Shown: piece by piece, positions 1-12,424 of the stretch
Position numbering within the stretch: the stretch's first letter is position 1
How the letters are laid out: every line of letters begins with the position of its first letter
Assembly (NCBI GenBank): GCA_021234155.1
Contig: JAJEKV010000014.1
Location: 20,415,513-20,479,512 of the forward strand
DNA: 64,000 nucleotides
Reading direction: 5' to 3'
Origin: Isoetes taiwanensis
Lineage: Eukaryota > Streptophyta > Lycopodiopsida > Isoetales > Isoetaceae
Notes under the pieces: generated by a model
Told to the model about the DNA's origin: nothing
Seen by the model: the letters and a program-made list of their open reading frames with translations, nothing else
The model's database searches: none
Translations under genes and position numbers: made by a program

Positions 1-199
1 TATCTTAAAGGACAGTACCACTCAAAGACCTCTCAAGATAGGCCTCTTTTATTAAAAAGGTTCTTGGTGAATTCAATTCACCATTTTGTCCTAGGACATG
101 GAAGTCTTCTTCCATAAGCCATGCACCAAATCGTTAAATAAGCTTTTCAGCTCTTGCTGCCTTTCAAGCTGAAAATCTATCTTTGCATGTTAGCAAAGA
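1..199. other. No gene recognised (left edge)
   Basis: AT-rich sequence with no open frame of note. It is the left flank of the solo LTR; its last five bases (195-199, aaaga) are the target-site duplication of that LTR. Confidence 0.5.
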
Positions 200-1818
200 T
201 GTGACATTCCAGGGGACTATATGCCATAAATAAATACGTATATTCCTGGACCCGCCACTATACAAGTCTACCCATGTGGCCTTGTATACCTTAGGAAGTG
301 GCAATGGGTGCACATCTAAGTTAAATGCTTAACTTAGATAACCTTAGGATAAGGCCCATTTCCACATGGCCTTATCCTATTGGGCAACCGCCACACGGCC
401 CCACCCCATTGGTGCCACGTGGACCCTAACTTATATTAGCCTAAACCCTAACCCTAGACCTCTTTTCCTGACCCTAGCACCCTGAGACTCATCTACGCAC
501 TCGAAACTCCGTTTCGAGCACCGTTTGTTGTGGCATAGGCTAGTGCAGCAGCCCCCAAAGTGTGGATTCGATCTTGAAGCAAGTGTAGCTTCGACCAATT
601 CGAAGACCATGGAGATGCCAGGATTGGGAGGGAGTGCTTCTGGAGCAGGTATGTAGAGTAGTGCTCTTGGTAGATCATCTGGAAGTTAGCACTCCAGATT
701 GGTTGGTATTTCGTATCTAGAGTAGAGCCATCCTAGAACCCTTATTCAACATCTTGAACCCTAATCAAGGAACCCTAACTGTAAGTTAGATATGTATGCT
801 TAGGTTAAGATGTTCTCATTATGATTATCATGATATGATGTTATGTGATGTTGGTTGATCATGTTTGCTCCTCTTGTATTAGGAAGGGGGGTAGAGACCT
901 AGTAGCTATTACGTAGTATGCTCCTAGTTAGACCCCTTAGTTCCTATTATATGCGGCCTGTGCATAAGAGCCCACTGGGCTATTGGGGCTATGATGTGAC
1001 TCAGCACTACACAACGGGGCTAGAGGCAATACGGATGGGGGATCCCTGCTGAGCGTGGCTACTGGGGATCCCATAGCGGGCTAGGCCTATGGTCGGTCAC
1101 TTTGTGTGGGCCGGGCATGGGTTCGACACCTCCTGGGGCAATGGTGTCGCCCTGCCTCTCAGAAGTTGCAAGTGTTGGCTTGGCTCCTGTTTTGGAGGGT
1201 TAAGTCGGGTACGAATCGTGTGTCACCACGATTCTCTAGCCGCCCGTGGAACCTCTAGACCCCCGGGAAGGGGAGATGCAACCCTTCCTGCCTCGACGGA
1301 CTGGGGAGATGCAACCTAGAGTAGTCCTGATGGGTGATGCCATGGGATTGCGTATCCGGAAGGCTAGAGTCATCCCAGAGCCCGATCTAGCTCAGGAGGG
1401 GCGGATGGAGTGGTCAACCCTAGCCATTGTCTATAGCCAGCCCCGCCATTGTTATGACTCGGTCTGCTCTATCTTGAGGCCTAGCCAGTCAGTCATCTTC
1501 CTTATGAGTCGGAGCCGTGGGTAGGAGCTCTCATGTTTTATGGCATATGATTATCTTCTTTGTGGTTATAGATATGTGGATGAGCTACCCCTCGAGGTAG
1601 TATGATGTGTTATATTGCTAGTTCTGACGTGTTTATGCTTCCGCTGTGATAGGAGCCCATAGGGGAAGGGCGCGCAAGACACCTTCGTGTCCCCTTCTCG
1701 CACTAGGGTCACCCCAGAGTGCGGGATAGACGGAGGACCCGTGCGGTCGAAGGACCGGATGGGGGATTTCCTGCGGAGTGTACGGCCGGGCGCCGTATAT
1801 TTAGCAGGGAGCGTCACA
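200..1818 (+). mobile_element. Solo LTR of the chromoviral family, with 5-bp target duplication
   Basis: The segment starts TGTGACATTCC and ends GAGCGTCACA. It is flanked on both sides by aaaga (195-199 and 1819-1823), so it is a clean solo LTR. Its reverse complement matches the LTRs at 40123-41785 and 50267-51842 over most of its length: the same cores around the histone-H3-bearing element, including the stretch that reads GGTCGGTCACTTTGTGTGGG and the GATGCAACC duplicates. A TATA-like box lies at 431-439, followed by CCCTAA-rich sequence, which would place the transcription start in the next 30-40 bases. No internal region remains, so it probably arose by LTR-LTR recombination. Short open frames inside it are not genes. 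Confidence 0.9.
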
Positions 1819-3978
1819 AAAGACCACCCTTCATCTTAGGTAATAACCTTCCTATCCAGGTCGCTAAATATCATTAATAAGGGTCCTTCATTCCTTCTCT
1901 TCTTCAGTATGTTTTCTACGACTATGGCCGATTTTCAGTATCCTGGCCCTTACGCGTATACAAATCACCATTTCGCTGTGACCTTTAGTCAGTAGAGTCA
2001 CCAATCCAATTACTCCTTTACGTATCCGTTAACCGTCTTGTGGCTTCTAAGCCGCTATTATATGGCCCCTATGTTGTTAACCCACCTACCATTGGGGGTT
2101 ATGATTCAACGTTGTCCTACATCCTAGAAATGTTAGTCATTATATTTCTCTGTCATGACGCTATGACGCTGTTGTGGCATTCCAGATGACTTGGCATCCG
2201 CATTTAAGCCATAATCATGGCCCAAGTTAGCAACTGAGCCTTCGTATAAATCGTAAATTACCTGGAGTCATCAAGGTGCCTACCTAGTATTTTGTGAGTC
2301 TTCCTACAATACCGACGTTTGATATAACCCGAGCTTGTATCGATGTTTGAGCACTGTATATTCTAACTTACACCTCCATGTAACCCATGGCGTTCACCTC
2401 TGCCTGATCCGGATATGGATCAGAGATCTAGTCTTACATGTCTATGCAAGACACGTGCGAACTTCTAGCAGGTAACTGCTATTCGCTACCTATCCTGGAA
2501 TTGTACTATTGTACTATTCAACCCCATCACTTCGAGCTTTATTCTATGGGCCATTGACATAAGTGCCAACTACAACATCATACCCTAGCATGCAACAGAT
2601 TGACGGTCATTTACACATTTCGAACATATCTCTAGACCCTCATCGATAACTTTGAGGTACACTCGTCTTTCTCTCCCCGTGTCACCACTTAGATTACCTC
2701 TTTAAGATGTTTATCGTATGTGTATATAATATGTACGTAATAAACATATATCTTCATCCCACAATGCTAGAGCTCTGCTCTAACTTGGCTAAAGTTAACC
2801 CTAGTAGTTCTTTCAAACAAAACCCATTGCCTATGTACCTTTACGATGTGGCTCTGCCACCTACATCCCAAATGGATAGTAGCCAACTCTATGTTGGAAT
2901 TGTATATTCTGCCTACACTTTGATAAGCTCCCTAGGTCCTTCAACCATTCCTTTAGTGCCTTATGGTACTTCATCCCCGTACATAAACTATGATCCCCAT
3001 ATCGGATTATGCCATAATTCCAAAGGTTTCTACCACAGTCGAAGGCCTTTCCTAAAAGGTTCCTTCAATTAAATATCCTTTGTTTCCGCCATGCTTTGTC
3101 ACAATTAACCTATTTTCTTAAGTTATCATGTCAACTTCAACTTTGATCACTTTCAAATGTTGTCGCCTTTGGCTCCCTCGTAATGAAACGGAAGCATTAA
3201 AAGCTCTTGATCTCTTAATAGAAAAACCCCCATGTTCGAACCTAGTCTTAAAGTTATAATCTGTAAGAGGTCTATACCTCAAGGCAAGGGATCCTCCGGC
3301 TTCTACTTCAGTATCTACAATTGCTAGTTGTTAGATCTGTAGTTGTTGTTGCGCGAATCTATGTTCTAGTTTCATTGTTGCATTACCTTTGTGACGTATG
3401 GTACAATTTAATTTGCGATCCCTCATGCAAAGATTGCTTTGCCGTTCATTTTCAATACGATGGCTTTGGTTTTAGGTTCAAGTTTTTCTATGAAGCTTGG
3501 TTTTGTTCAGTCTTTCTATGTGTTTGCATTCTAGTGGTTTATTATCTTTAGTATCTATCAGTCGGTTGCTTTGACTTTTTCATAGTTGATCTAGGATTAC
3601 ATACTAGGTAAGTTCTGTAGATTTTCAGGTGCGTTATCAAACCTTCATGTGCACATGGACCTTTTGAAGAGGTTGTCAGGTGTTGATCTTATGTTAGCAG
3701 TGCCCATATGGATAGCCATCTCATGGAAGTGCTTATTCGTTTCTCTAGATATTTTGCATATTCGCTTCAAGTTTCTACATCTAATTTTTAGGGGGTTGAA
3801 TTGCACGTACTTGATGATGTTTTGATATCTCTTTTTTTGGTCACTTCATTCTTTCACTTATTCTTGTGCCATGTATTATGTTTAAGAGTTGTAGAGCGTC
3901 ATTATCAATTAAGTACTAGTAAAAGATTTCTCTATGACATGGATTTTGTGTTTCCTGACATTGTGGACGATAGAAACT
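1819..3978. other. Gene-free AT-rich stretch
   Basis: I find no supportable gene. Open frames are short and lack recognisable motifs. The piece after 1905 could be an old degraded transposon coding region, since several short frames read in one direction, but I cannot name it. Confidence 0.4.
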
Positions 3979-4025
3979 CTATTCTATTCTATTCTATTCT
4001 ATTCTATTCTATTCTATTCTATTCT
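3979..4025. repeat. (TTCTA)n microsatellite
   Basis: About nine uninterrupted copies of the pentamer attct. It is a simple repeat with no coding role. Confidence 0.9.
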
Positions 4026-4537
4026 GTTCATTTCTAGCATTTTATCCTTTTTCTTCCTTCTCGTTTAGATGTATGTTTGCCCTCGTTTTTAGTGTTGGAA
4101 TAGTCTCTTTTTCTCCTAGTTCTTAACTAGCCATGCTCCATTTCCATTCTGTCAGTTGCTTATGATTAGTTGACATGTGGTTCCATTTTATTTGTTGAGT
4201 GTATTTGATTTGGGCCAGTTGTTATGTCATAGGACCCATCTTAAGAATGATATTTCAATACAATATGTCGTCCTTCAAAAGAAGAATACAAAACTTCAAG
4301 CACAAAGGCTAAATGGAAATCTGTATGTGTCATTTGTAATTGGATTGAAGCTCTAACAAAGTATGAAATTATTAAGGAGAGGACGCACACAATATTTATG
4401 ACACATATAAAGAAGGAATCATGTCCACTAGGTGCAAATACTATATCAACACTCACATCACATTGCATATCCCCATGAGGAAACAAGGCTAAGTCTATAT
4501 AAAATTAGTTAAATTAAAACAACCAATTAGCCATCAA

Positions 4538-5499
4538 TATGTAGCAAAATAACAGGGGGTTCCAGGAGGATTTGATATCGTTGTAAAAATAAGAATTCCT
4601 GAAACCATAGACCATATATCCATAAAACAATTGAATGGGTTGTTATAAAAAAAAAACATAGATTCAAGATAAAAAATAATCACATTAGCTTACTAGGTAT
4701 ATTGGTTAAAGTAGTCTTATTAGGATATTGAATTATTTTGGTAGAGGTTCGAGTCCCCGTATTTCATATTCTAAAATCTTAGTCAAAGCCGTATAGAGTT
4801 CTGATATTCCCTCAAAATCTTAGGCGAAATCGTATTTCATATTTCCAAATCATAGGCGCCTTCAATCATAGATGACTATAAGCAAAACGAGAGGTGCGCA
4901 CATGACCCAACATACAATCTAGGTCGTAGGATCGATGAATCTGACGACTGTGGTAGTCCAGGGTGCACTTCGTTTAGAATATGATCCAACATACAATCTA
5001 GGTCGTAGGATCGATGAATCTGACGACTGTGGTAGTCCAGGGTGCACTTCGTTTAGAATATGTAGCAAAAATAACAGGGGGTTCCAGGGGGATTTGATAT
5101 GATGTAAAAATAACAATTCCTGAAACCATAGGCCATATATCCCTAAAACAATTGAATGGGTTGTTATAAAAAAAAACATAAATTCAAGATAAAAACTAAT
5201 CACATTAGCTTACTAGGTATATTGGTTAAAATAGTTTTATTAGGATATTGAGTTATTTTGGTAGAGGTTCGAGCCCCCGTATTTGATATTCTAAAGTCTT
5301 AGTCAAAGCCATAATAGAGGTTTGATATTCCCTCAAAACCTTAGGCGAAATCGTATTTCATATTTCAAAATCATAGGCGCCTCCAATCATAGATGACTAT
5401 AAGCAAAACGAGAGGTGCGCACAGGACCCAACATACAATCTAGGTCGTAGGATCGATGAATCTGACGATTGTGGTAGTCCAGGGTGCACTTCGTTTAGA
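4538..5499. repeat. Tandem duplication of a ~440-bp unit with an inner ~78-bp duplication
   Basis: The unit at 4538-4983 recurs at 5060-5499 with few differences. Both copies start at gtagcaaaataacaggggg and end at the block with caatctaggtcgtaggatcg. Between the two, the last ~78 bp of the first copy (4905-4983) is repeated once more (4984-5062). The order suggests unequal exchange or replication slippage on a SINE-containing unit. Confidence 0.85.
4690..4860 (+). mobile_element. Probable tRNA-type SINE remnant, second copy at ~5205-5385
   Basis: A perfect RNA polymerase III B-box-like sequence, GGTTCGAGTCC, lies at 4746-4756. About 55 bases upstream is a weak A-box-like tract (aggtatattggtta). 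The second copy has GGTTCGAGCCC at 5276-5286. This is the layout of a tRNA-derived SINE head. No intact tRNA cloverleaf could be folded by eye, so I do not call a tRNA gene. Confidence 0.4.
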
Positions 5500-6284
5500 A
5501 AGAAACTTCAGTCATTAAATAAGGCTTCCTGCAATCCCTTGCACTCTTCTGTCTGCAATGTTTTGGAATAGATGTTCGACTAAAATGCTCAATTTTGGAC
5601 TTCATGTAGTTTCAATTCTTTGGAGGGCGAGAAATATGCTCTCTTTCCATGGATGCGAAACATCATGAAGTTGACGACAAGTGTCATTGGTATAGAAAAA
5701 GCATTGAAGGAGGTTGAACGTCTACAACCAATTCCATGAAGGGTTTTCTATGCTGGATAATGAAATAAAGTAGGATCTATGACCTCACTCGGCCTAACTT
5801 TTGCCCAATCAGCTTAGTCAGTTAAGTGTTTCTTTCATTCAGATAGTGTTATTTTCAAATTCAATAGTGAAAGCTCTATACACTTGCTTCATAAAGTCAG
5901 AATGAACAAAGTGCTTATAATAGTTACTTAAATGTGATAAAATATTAGTAACAGTGTATCTGATAGAGGTAACTCTGTATTTTGTTAGAAGAAAATAGAT
6001 TTTATTAGTAAAGACAAATTTAAAATTATTGTTGTGCAAGATAGTGGACACAATTCTATGTCTGGAAATGCACTCAATTCTTAAATATTCTTATCATGCT
6101 CATGTTCGTTATAAATGTCGTATTGCTATAATCTTCAATGCAAGAATTTGAATGCTGGAGTCATTTCTATGAATTCTTACCATGCTCATGCCAGATCTTT
6201 CAGTTTTCTCATTTTTACCATTTCATGAATTTGGTCTTCCTTTATGTTCAAAATCAACAATGAATTGGATTGCGTACCTTTTGC

Positions 6285-6890
6285 AGGTATCCTTTGTAGA
6301 CTGCAAATCTGCAAGGTCTTTAGAATGTATGAGGCGGTTTACAGGTATCCTTTGTAGACTGCAAATCTGCAAGGTCTTTAGAATGTATGAGGCGGTTTAC
6401 AGTATGTTTCAGTGTTGGTATAAACAAGTCATTCACGAGCCATGGAAAAATATGAGTTGTAAGAGAACTTTTAAGTATGTTTTCTTAAACTTTTGAAAAA
6501 TGTGAGTTGTAAGAGAACTTTTAAGTCTGTTTTCTTAAATTTTTGAATTGTTGAAGGATCTGATTCAAAGCTCTTGCCTTGCTAGAATTAGATTTAACCT
6601 CATAATCTGGATTTGATGCATTCTTTCAAGAATGTTAATTTGCAACCTGAATCAAGGCTCTCGCCTTGCTAGAAATAGATTTAACCTCACAATCTAGATT
6701 TGATGCATTCTTTCAAGAATATTGTTGACAGATGCTCATCATTGTAGCATTCCTCGGCATTTTTTGCAACTTGATTCAAAGCTCTCACCTTGCTAGAATT
6801 AAATTTAACGTCACAATCTGGATTTGATGCATTCTTTCAAGAATATTGTTGGCAGGTGCTCATCATTGTAGCATTCCTCGGCATTATTTG
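6285..6890. repeat. Cluster of short tandem duplications
   Basis: Three duplications lie side by side: a ~58-bp unit twice at about 6286-6401, a ~49-bp unit twice at about 6447-6546, and a ~90-120-bp unit three times from about 6556 to 6890 (core gatttgatgcattctttcaa). Each copy differs at only a few bases. Confidence 0.8.
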
Positions 6891-7239
6891 CACTCTTCAA
6901 TTTTCAGAAGTGTCTAGTCATGTTTACCAAATAACAAAGATTATCTTGTGAATGTGTATGGTGGGACCAATGCTAATGTAAATGACTACATGATCAATAA
7001 TCATATGGTTAGGCAAATTGAGTAATAACATCAAGTAAAAAAACAATGGTTCACATCTCCCAAGAAATCAATTGATCACATCCCCCCAACAAAAGATTTT
7101 TGCACTTAATACTAACAAACATCCATTGCATAAGTAAATCAAAGTGTAAATCATGGTCTTTAATTGTCTAATGCATAAGTAAACATTGTCCAAAATCAAG
7201 GTGTGAATTATAAGTCTCCAATACCATAATGGATGTTAC

Positions 7240-7380
7240 AAAGTGACAGATAATGTAGACCAAAGAAGAAAAAAGAATAAGTGCTAATGGATGTTACTAA
7301 GTGACATAGACCAAAGAAGAAAAAAGAATAAGTGGCAATGGATGTTAGGAAGTGACACGTAATATAGACCCAAAACAATT
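7240..7380. repeat. Three copies of a ~50-60-bp tandem unit
   Basis: The core agaccaaagaagaaaaaaga, followed by gtgctaatggatgtta or a close variant, recurs about three times in a row. Confidence 0.75.
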
Positions 7381-7452
7381 ACTTAGAATTCTTTCATTGT
7401 TGTCGTACACATTATTTGGAATTGAAAAGAATCTTAAGAGATTTCTCCTTAA

Positions 7453-7578
<126 letters not shown>

Positions 7579-8809
7579 AAGGCCTGTGGTACTATGAAGT
7601 ACGTGCCACAATATGCTGGTGCTAATATGAATGGGCATAGCTAAATGATAACAACTAACTGTCAAAAGCTAGAATAGTTCCATGCATTAGCCATAGATAT
7701 GTATTTTCTTAAGTGGATTTTACAAGAGAACTTGTAGTATAGTAGACGGCAAATAAAAATGACAGAAACGTTGAAATGTTATTTTTTAACCTTGGAAAAA
7801 TAGAGGCAAATGACAGATCCATTAGGGTTGCTGGACACTTTAAGGTTCCGCCTAACAAAGCTGTAGACGACGCTATGGATGTGTGTCGACGGCAAACAAC
7901 TCAGATTTATTTCTTGAAATTAAAGGTATGAATTACATCTGGATTTTGCATGCAGCAAAATGCGACCTGCTTAATGGCCTGTGCAGACCAAGAACTCGGA
8001 AGGTACACAGCCTGGAGCTCCATATAAAAGACACAAATCCGGCACTTCTAGATGCCTTAAATATGAAGTTATGATGCATAGAACTCATTGCAGAGTAGAA
8101 TTCGGCCGTTTGTATGAAGAGGGTTTGCTTCGGCACTCTAGTTTATCCAATGGCATGGCCAGAATAATAGTTTTACGAACAAGGAATTCAAGAGTATGAA
8201 GTCATGGCTGAACACTAATGTGAGATTCTGGAGCTATCCCTAAGCAAGAGCGTGGAATTCTCCCCGGAGCACAAGATATTCAGGTTTTATCCTGTGTATG
8301 AGATATTTTTCCAGTAATTACATTCAGGTTTTAGATCTGATTTCAATAAGTAGATTTCGGCTAGTTGAATTGGTCATGAGTTTTTTTACATATTGTACAA
8401 GGTAGAGAGCTGTACAAAAACATATGACATGAATAAAAACTAGATGTAATATGCTGAATGCACTACTGCTCTAGAAAAAGGCCTTAGCATTAGCTCTGAA
8501 TTAAGGTGTTGAACAGATTTCTATAAAGGAGGTAATAACTTATATTATTATTATGATGCAAGATCAGTTTGAATCGTAATTTGTGCATCTGCTCTAGTAA
8601 CAGAGAAAAGGAGGTTTGAATAGGTGGTTTGAATGATGATCATTGTGTATGATTGACCTTATTTGCCTTGTGCTCAGAAATAATGCTCTGATTTTTCTGC
8701 ATTTTTTAAAAACTATTTGATGAATTTCAGTAATTGCCACTGGGCTTTTATATGATGAACATTTATCATTCTTCTAGATCTAGGACTAACTCAGGGCAAA
8801 AGGTTACAA

Positions 8810-9100
8810 GGTGTGAAAGGCTAAACGCTGAGAGACGCCATTGTACCTTTTGGCCCTTGCATCTTTACCCTTATCAGGCTAATGATGTATTGATTGACTG
8901 CAGGTACCGGTTCTCTCCTCTCCTTGTCGTCTTTTGTCAGTTAAGGTTTCTTCTAGCGCTAGGAGAATGAAGATAAAACTTGAGATTAAGGTGGACGATT
9001 GGGATGCAATTGGGATGCTGCTCATCAATGGAAAATGACTCAATTACTTTGATATATTCATGCACACAACAAGTGCTGGATAATGGTAACAGGATTTGTC
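8810..9100. repeat. Dispersed repeat, related copy at ~29255-29600
   Basis: Both places share ggcccttgcat, the downstream gctgcaggtac or gactgcaggtac, and a later ttgatatattca-like block, in the same order and at similar spacing. A further trace, in reverse orientation, lies near 14895-14930 (caagggccaaaaggtac). The nature of the repeat is unknown. Confidence 0.5.
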
Positions 9101-9565
9101 ATTCCATGTTATGTGTTTTGGCTTTAAATGTGAAATGCTACAAGATCACAAAAGCTTATGGATTTCTCTAATCTTATTTGCTATCCGAATCTGAACAGAA
9201 TAATGTGTATGCCACTAAATGGAAAGTTATGCTTATAAAGTTTATTGTATAGGTAAGCTCTCATGGTAATAAAAATTTAACTGTTATACGGTCTAGAATT
9301 CAAATAATACATGGATTGCACTCACTGGAAATGAATTCCTCTAGAGTAAAGTTTGAAAAGTATATCTTTTATCTCACATTTATCTGACTTGTACTACTTG
9401 TTTTGCGCTGATATTGGATGATCTGTCTAGTGTTCATATTGTTCATATGATATAATTTAAATGCTATAACCAGTTCATGGCCCAAGTCTAAGACACCTGA
9501 TTAGTCTTGGGGTTGCATATTGAAGTCTTGATGGTTTCTTGCAAAGATGCATCAAGTCTAAAAGG

Positions 9566-11219
9566 TTTTTTTTTTTGAAGGTAAGATAAATTTATATTCA
9601 GATAGGAAGAATTACATCAGAAAGATCCCGCAAGGATCAAATAACCTTGAAGTACAAAGGATCCCATGTGGATCAAATATAATATTTGAAGCTTGGTACT
9701 TATACTTTTCCTCAAACCTCTTCTTCCAACTAACTAGTACTACAGGATCAAATCAACATCTTCCCAGCTAGAGGAATACTACAGGAGACAAAAATAAATT
9801 TTCCACAAGCTACAAATATACCTTGAATGCTCTATGAACCACCTCTTGCAAGAGTAGAGACGAAAGAAGAAAGGCATGAAGAAAACATGAGCAATCTCCC
9901 GCATTGCTCAAGGAAGCTAACACAGCTCCAACTAACCCATTCTGCAAATTAATCAATACTGATTGTACCAGGAATATATGCAGTCGGCCTAGAATGAATG
10001 TAGCCATCAGAAATGCTGCATTGTCGGGATATGAAGCAATCAGCCTGTGCTAGACCCCAAAGCCCAGCTACCAGACTCCTCCCTAAAGTCTGGCTCAAGA
10101 TATATAGGCTTCCTCCTGCTCAATAAAATTCCCTAGCTTGGCATCTCAAACAGTCCAATAAAATATGACTCATCCTGCATTGAAGATCCCAGTTCCGATC
10201 TCATCAAAAAATCTGAAGACAGGCTAATCTATTCTTCTTCTTTTTCTTCAAGAAACAACTCTACACCTTTCCGCTAGTAGGAAAGAGCAAGAGGAAGGGA
10301 AAAGCTTCTGGCATTACAGACCTGAGGAAAGAATACAGCTGCCAATTATCTAGAAATTTGAAGCATCTTCTCTCATAGCCCTGCATCTTAATTACTCAAC
10401 CTTATAGGCAATCTGAGCCATTTCGGTGTGCATCCACAAAGGAAAGAAAGGCCAGCCCAGCCCCAAAAAAATTTTGCAGACCACCAGTCTGTGACTGTCT
10501 CTGCTGCATCACTTGGAATTTTGCCCCTTTCTTTGCTTAAACTTGAGAGAATCGAGCAGCTATGGAGATAAGGAAGGGCAAAGGCGAGAAATTCAAGAGA
10601 GGGCAGAGGTATGAGGTGGACAGAATGGCGGATATGCTGGACGGTGATGGCAGAAGAAGAATGACGGATAGATAATGGGGCAACGTGGAGGAAAATTTAG
10701 TGGTAAAAGGGCAACAGGGGGCGGATTTGGGAAGGAAACAGGGGCAACGGTGGCTATGGTGGCTATGGGGGCGGATTTGGGAAGGAAACAGCGGCAAGAA
10801 AAGCTTCAAATCTCTCAAAAAAAAATTCTTACAGATCTGGGCGAAATACCTTGATGCAGCAGAGATAGTTGAAAGCAGCACTTGGGGTTGCAAAAACACG
10901 AATGGGCTGCTGGCCAGACTAGTCTGTTCAATGGAAAAAACACAATGCTTACCTAGCGGAAGCATCAGAGCAAAGATCCACGTTAGTGGATAATCTGAGA
11001 AGGCTGGAGAGGCCGCCATGAAGAAACTCCAAGAAAACCAGAAAACGGAAGCAGAATCTGAAAAAACCAGACACCAAAACCCTTGTGCTAGCCATCAGAT
11101 CTGGAAACAGAAGAAAATTGCAGCCACTGCAGTGCCGATAGCAGGGATTAGGGGCGGCCCCTTTCCCTGCCGCCGCCCTAGCCGTGAAGGCGCCAAGAAA
11201 CCATCTCCATTTTAATTTC
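9566..11219 (-). mobile_element. Non-autonomous retroposon with poly-A tail (long copy)
   Basis: On the minus strand it starts near 11219 with GAAATT, then GGTTTCTTGGCGCC and a GGCTAGGGCGGCGGCAG tract, and ends in an A tract (T at 9566-9576 on the plus strand). The plus-strand element at 37096-38252 has the same 5' start, the same 3' region (GATCCCATATGGATC-like and caatacaaa motifs) and the same A-rich end. Both ends match, so these are two copies of one family, 1.65 kb here and 1.16 kb there. No intact reverse transcriptase is visible, so mobilisation by a LINE is inferred. I did not find a clear target duplication for this copy. Confidence 0.7.
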
Positions 11220-11446
11220 TCCTTAAAATATGACAAAAATATGAGAGAACTAAAGGAATTTGAATAATTAGGTAGATTTCTCTTGGAATCTCATAGAACC
11301 TTGAAGAATCCGAGGGACTTTGGAAATCTAAGGGGATCTACACACAATCTGAGGAAATCTTGATGACTTTGAGTGTGGCCAGGTGGAGTCAGACACCATT
11401 CCGACTTCACACAAATTTTTGAACCAGAAAGTAAGGAGAAATGTTT

Positions 11447-11476
11447 GCGGCGGCCTTGGCCGCCGCGATAAATTTC

Positions 11477-11568
<92 letters not shown>
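11447..11568. repeat. GC palindrome followed by (ATT)n microsatellite
   Basis: A 9-bp-stem palindrome, GCGGCGGCC-TT-GGCCGCCGC, lies at 11447-11466, followed by about 30 ATT triplets (11480-11568). Frames reading poly-Ile, poly-Leu or poly-Asn are artefacts. Confidence 0.9.
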
Positions 11569-11570
<2 letters not shown>

Positions 11571-12424
11571 TCTCCCAATATAACAAGCGCATAATAAGCA
11601 CATTACTATATAAGATGGAAAAAATCCCTGCGCGAAGGTTTTTTGAGGTAAAACCCTTGAGAGTAATAAGCTTACTGAAGAATACGTACAGAGTATTACA
11701 TCAATGTGTTGGTGAAGATCATTCGATGGTCAAAAACCTCCATGATATGAGATGTTAGTACCACTGCAGTCATATGCAAAAGCACATGTAGTGACTGCTT
11801 AGGTGTAACCAGACCAATATATTGTGCTTTGGTATTGGCAAACGCAGGATAAGTTTGAAAAGTTTGTTGTTCATTTTCAATCAATCACATCTGACAACAC
11901 CAATAAATCCTATTCTCACATGGCCCACGGCCCCATGGCGCCAGGAAATAGATGCAATTTCTCTTCACTTCTTCATTGATAGACGTGCTAATAGGTATCC
12001 TTGTGGGCCATGAACTAGTGTATGGTTAAGTTATGTTTCATAATATCATATCTTAACCATTTTCATAGCATTAACATCCCAAAGATTACTGCAAAAGCTT
12101 GCATCCAGGTACTGCTTCAAATGAGCCAAGTCTGCATCATTGTTCACTTGTACAAATGTTTGCTCCTGTACATTCCATTTGGAAAGCCATCCTGCACATT
12201 AATCACCTTACATTGAATGCGTCTATAAGGACTCTCAAACTCAAGACATATTTGTTCTGGAAGTAGTGTATAACAGAGCATGCATCATGAGGTTGCATCC
12301 TATAACCATAAATCCTTTTGTAAGTTGCCACACTAGACACATACTCCAAGGATGGCCATGTGGAGGCAATCATATTAGGACATAGACATGTATGCATCAG
12401 AGATCATGGTACATGGCCTATGAT
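11569..12424. other. Gene-free stretch
   Basis: I see nothing recognisable. It abuts the decayed integrase that begins near 12425. Confidence 0.4.

Noticed and set aside
1089-1524. Short frames shared by the LTRs at 200-1818, 40123-41785 and 50267-51842
   Set aside because: LTR sequence; the frames are not conserved in phase between the copies.
4746-4756. tRNA gene at the perfect B-box sequence
   Set aside because: No cloverleaf with acceptor stem and anticodon could be formed by eye; better explained as a SINE.
10537-11019. 160-codon minus-strand frame
   Set aside because: It lies inside the non-autonomous retroposon and is not shared with the second copy at 37096-38252.
11383-11758. Poly-Ile, poly-Leu and poly-Asn frames
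   Set aside because: Produced by the (ATT)n microsatellite.
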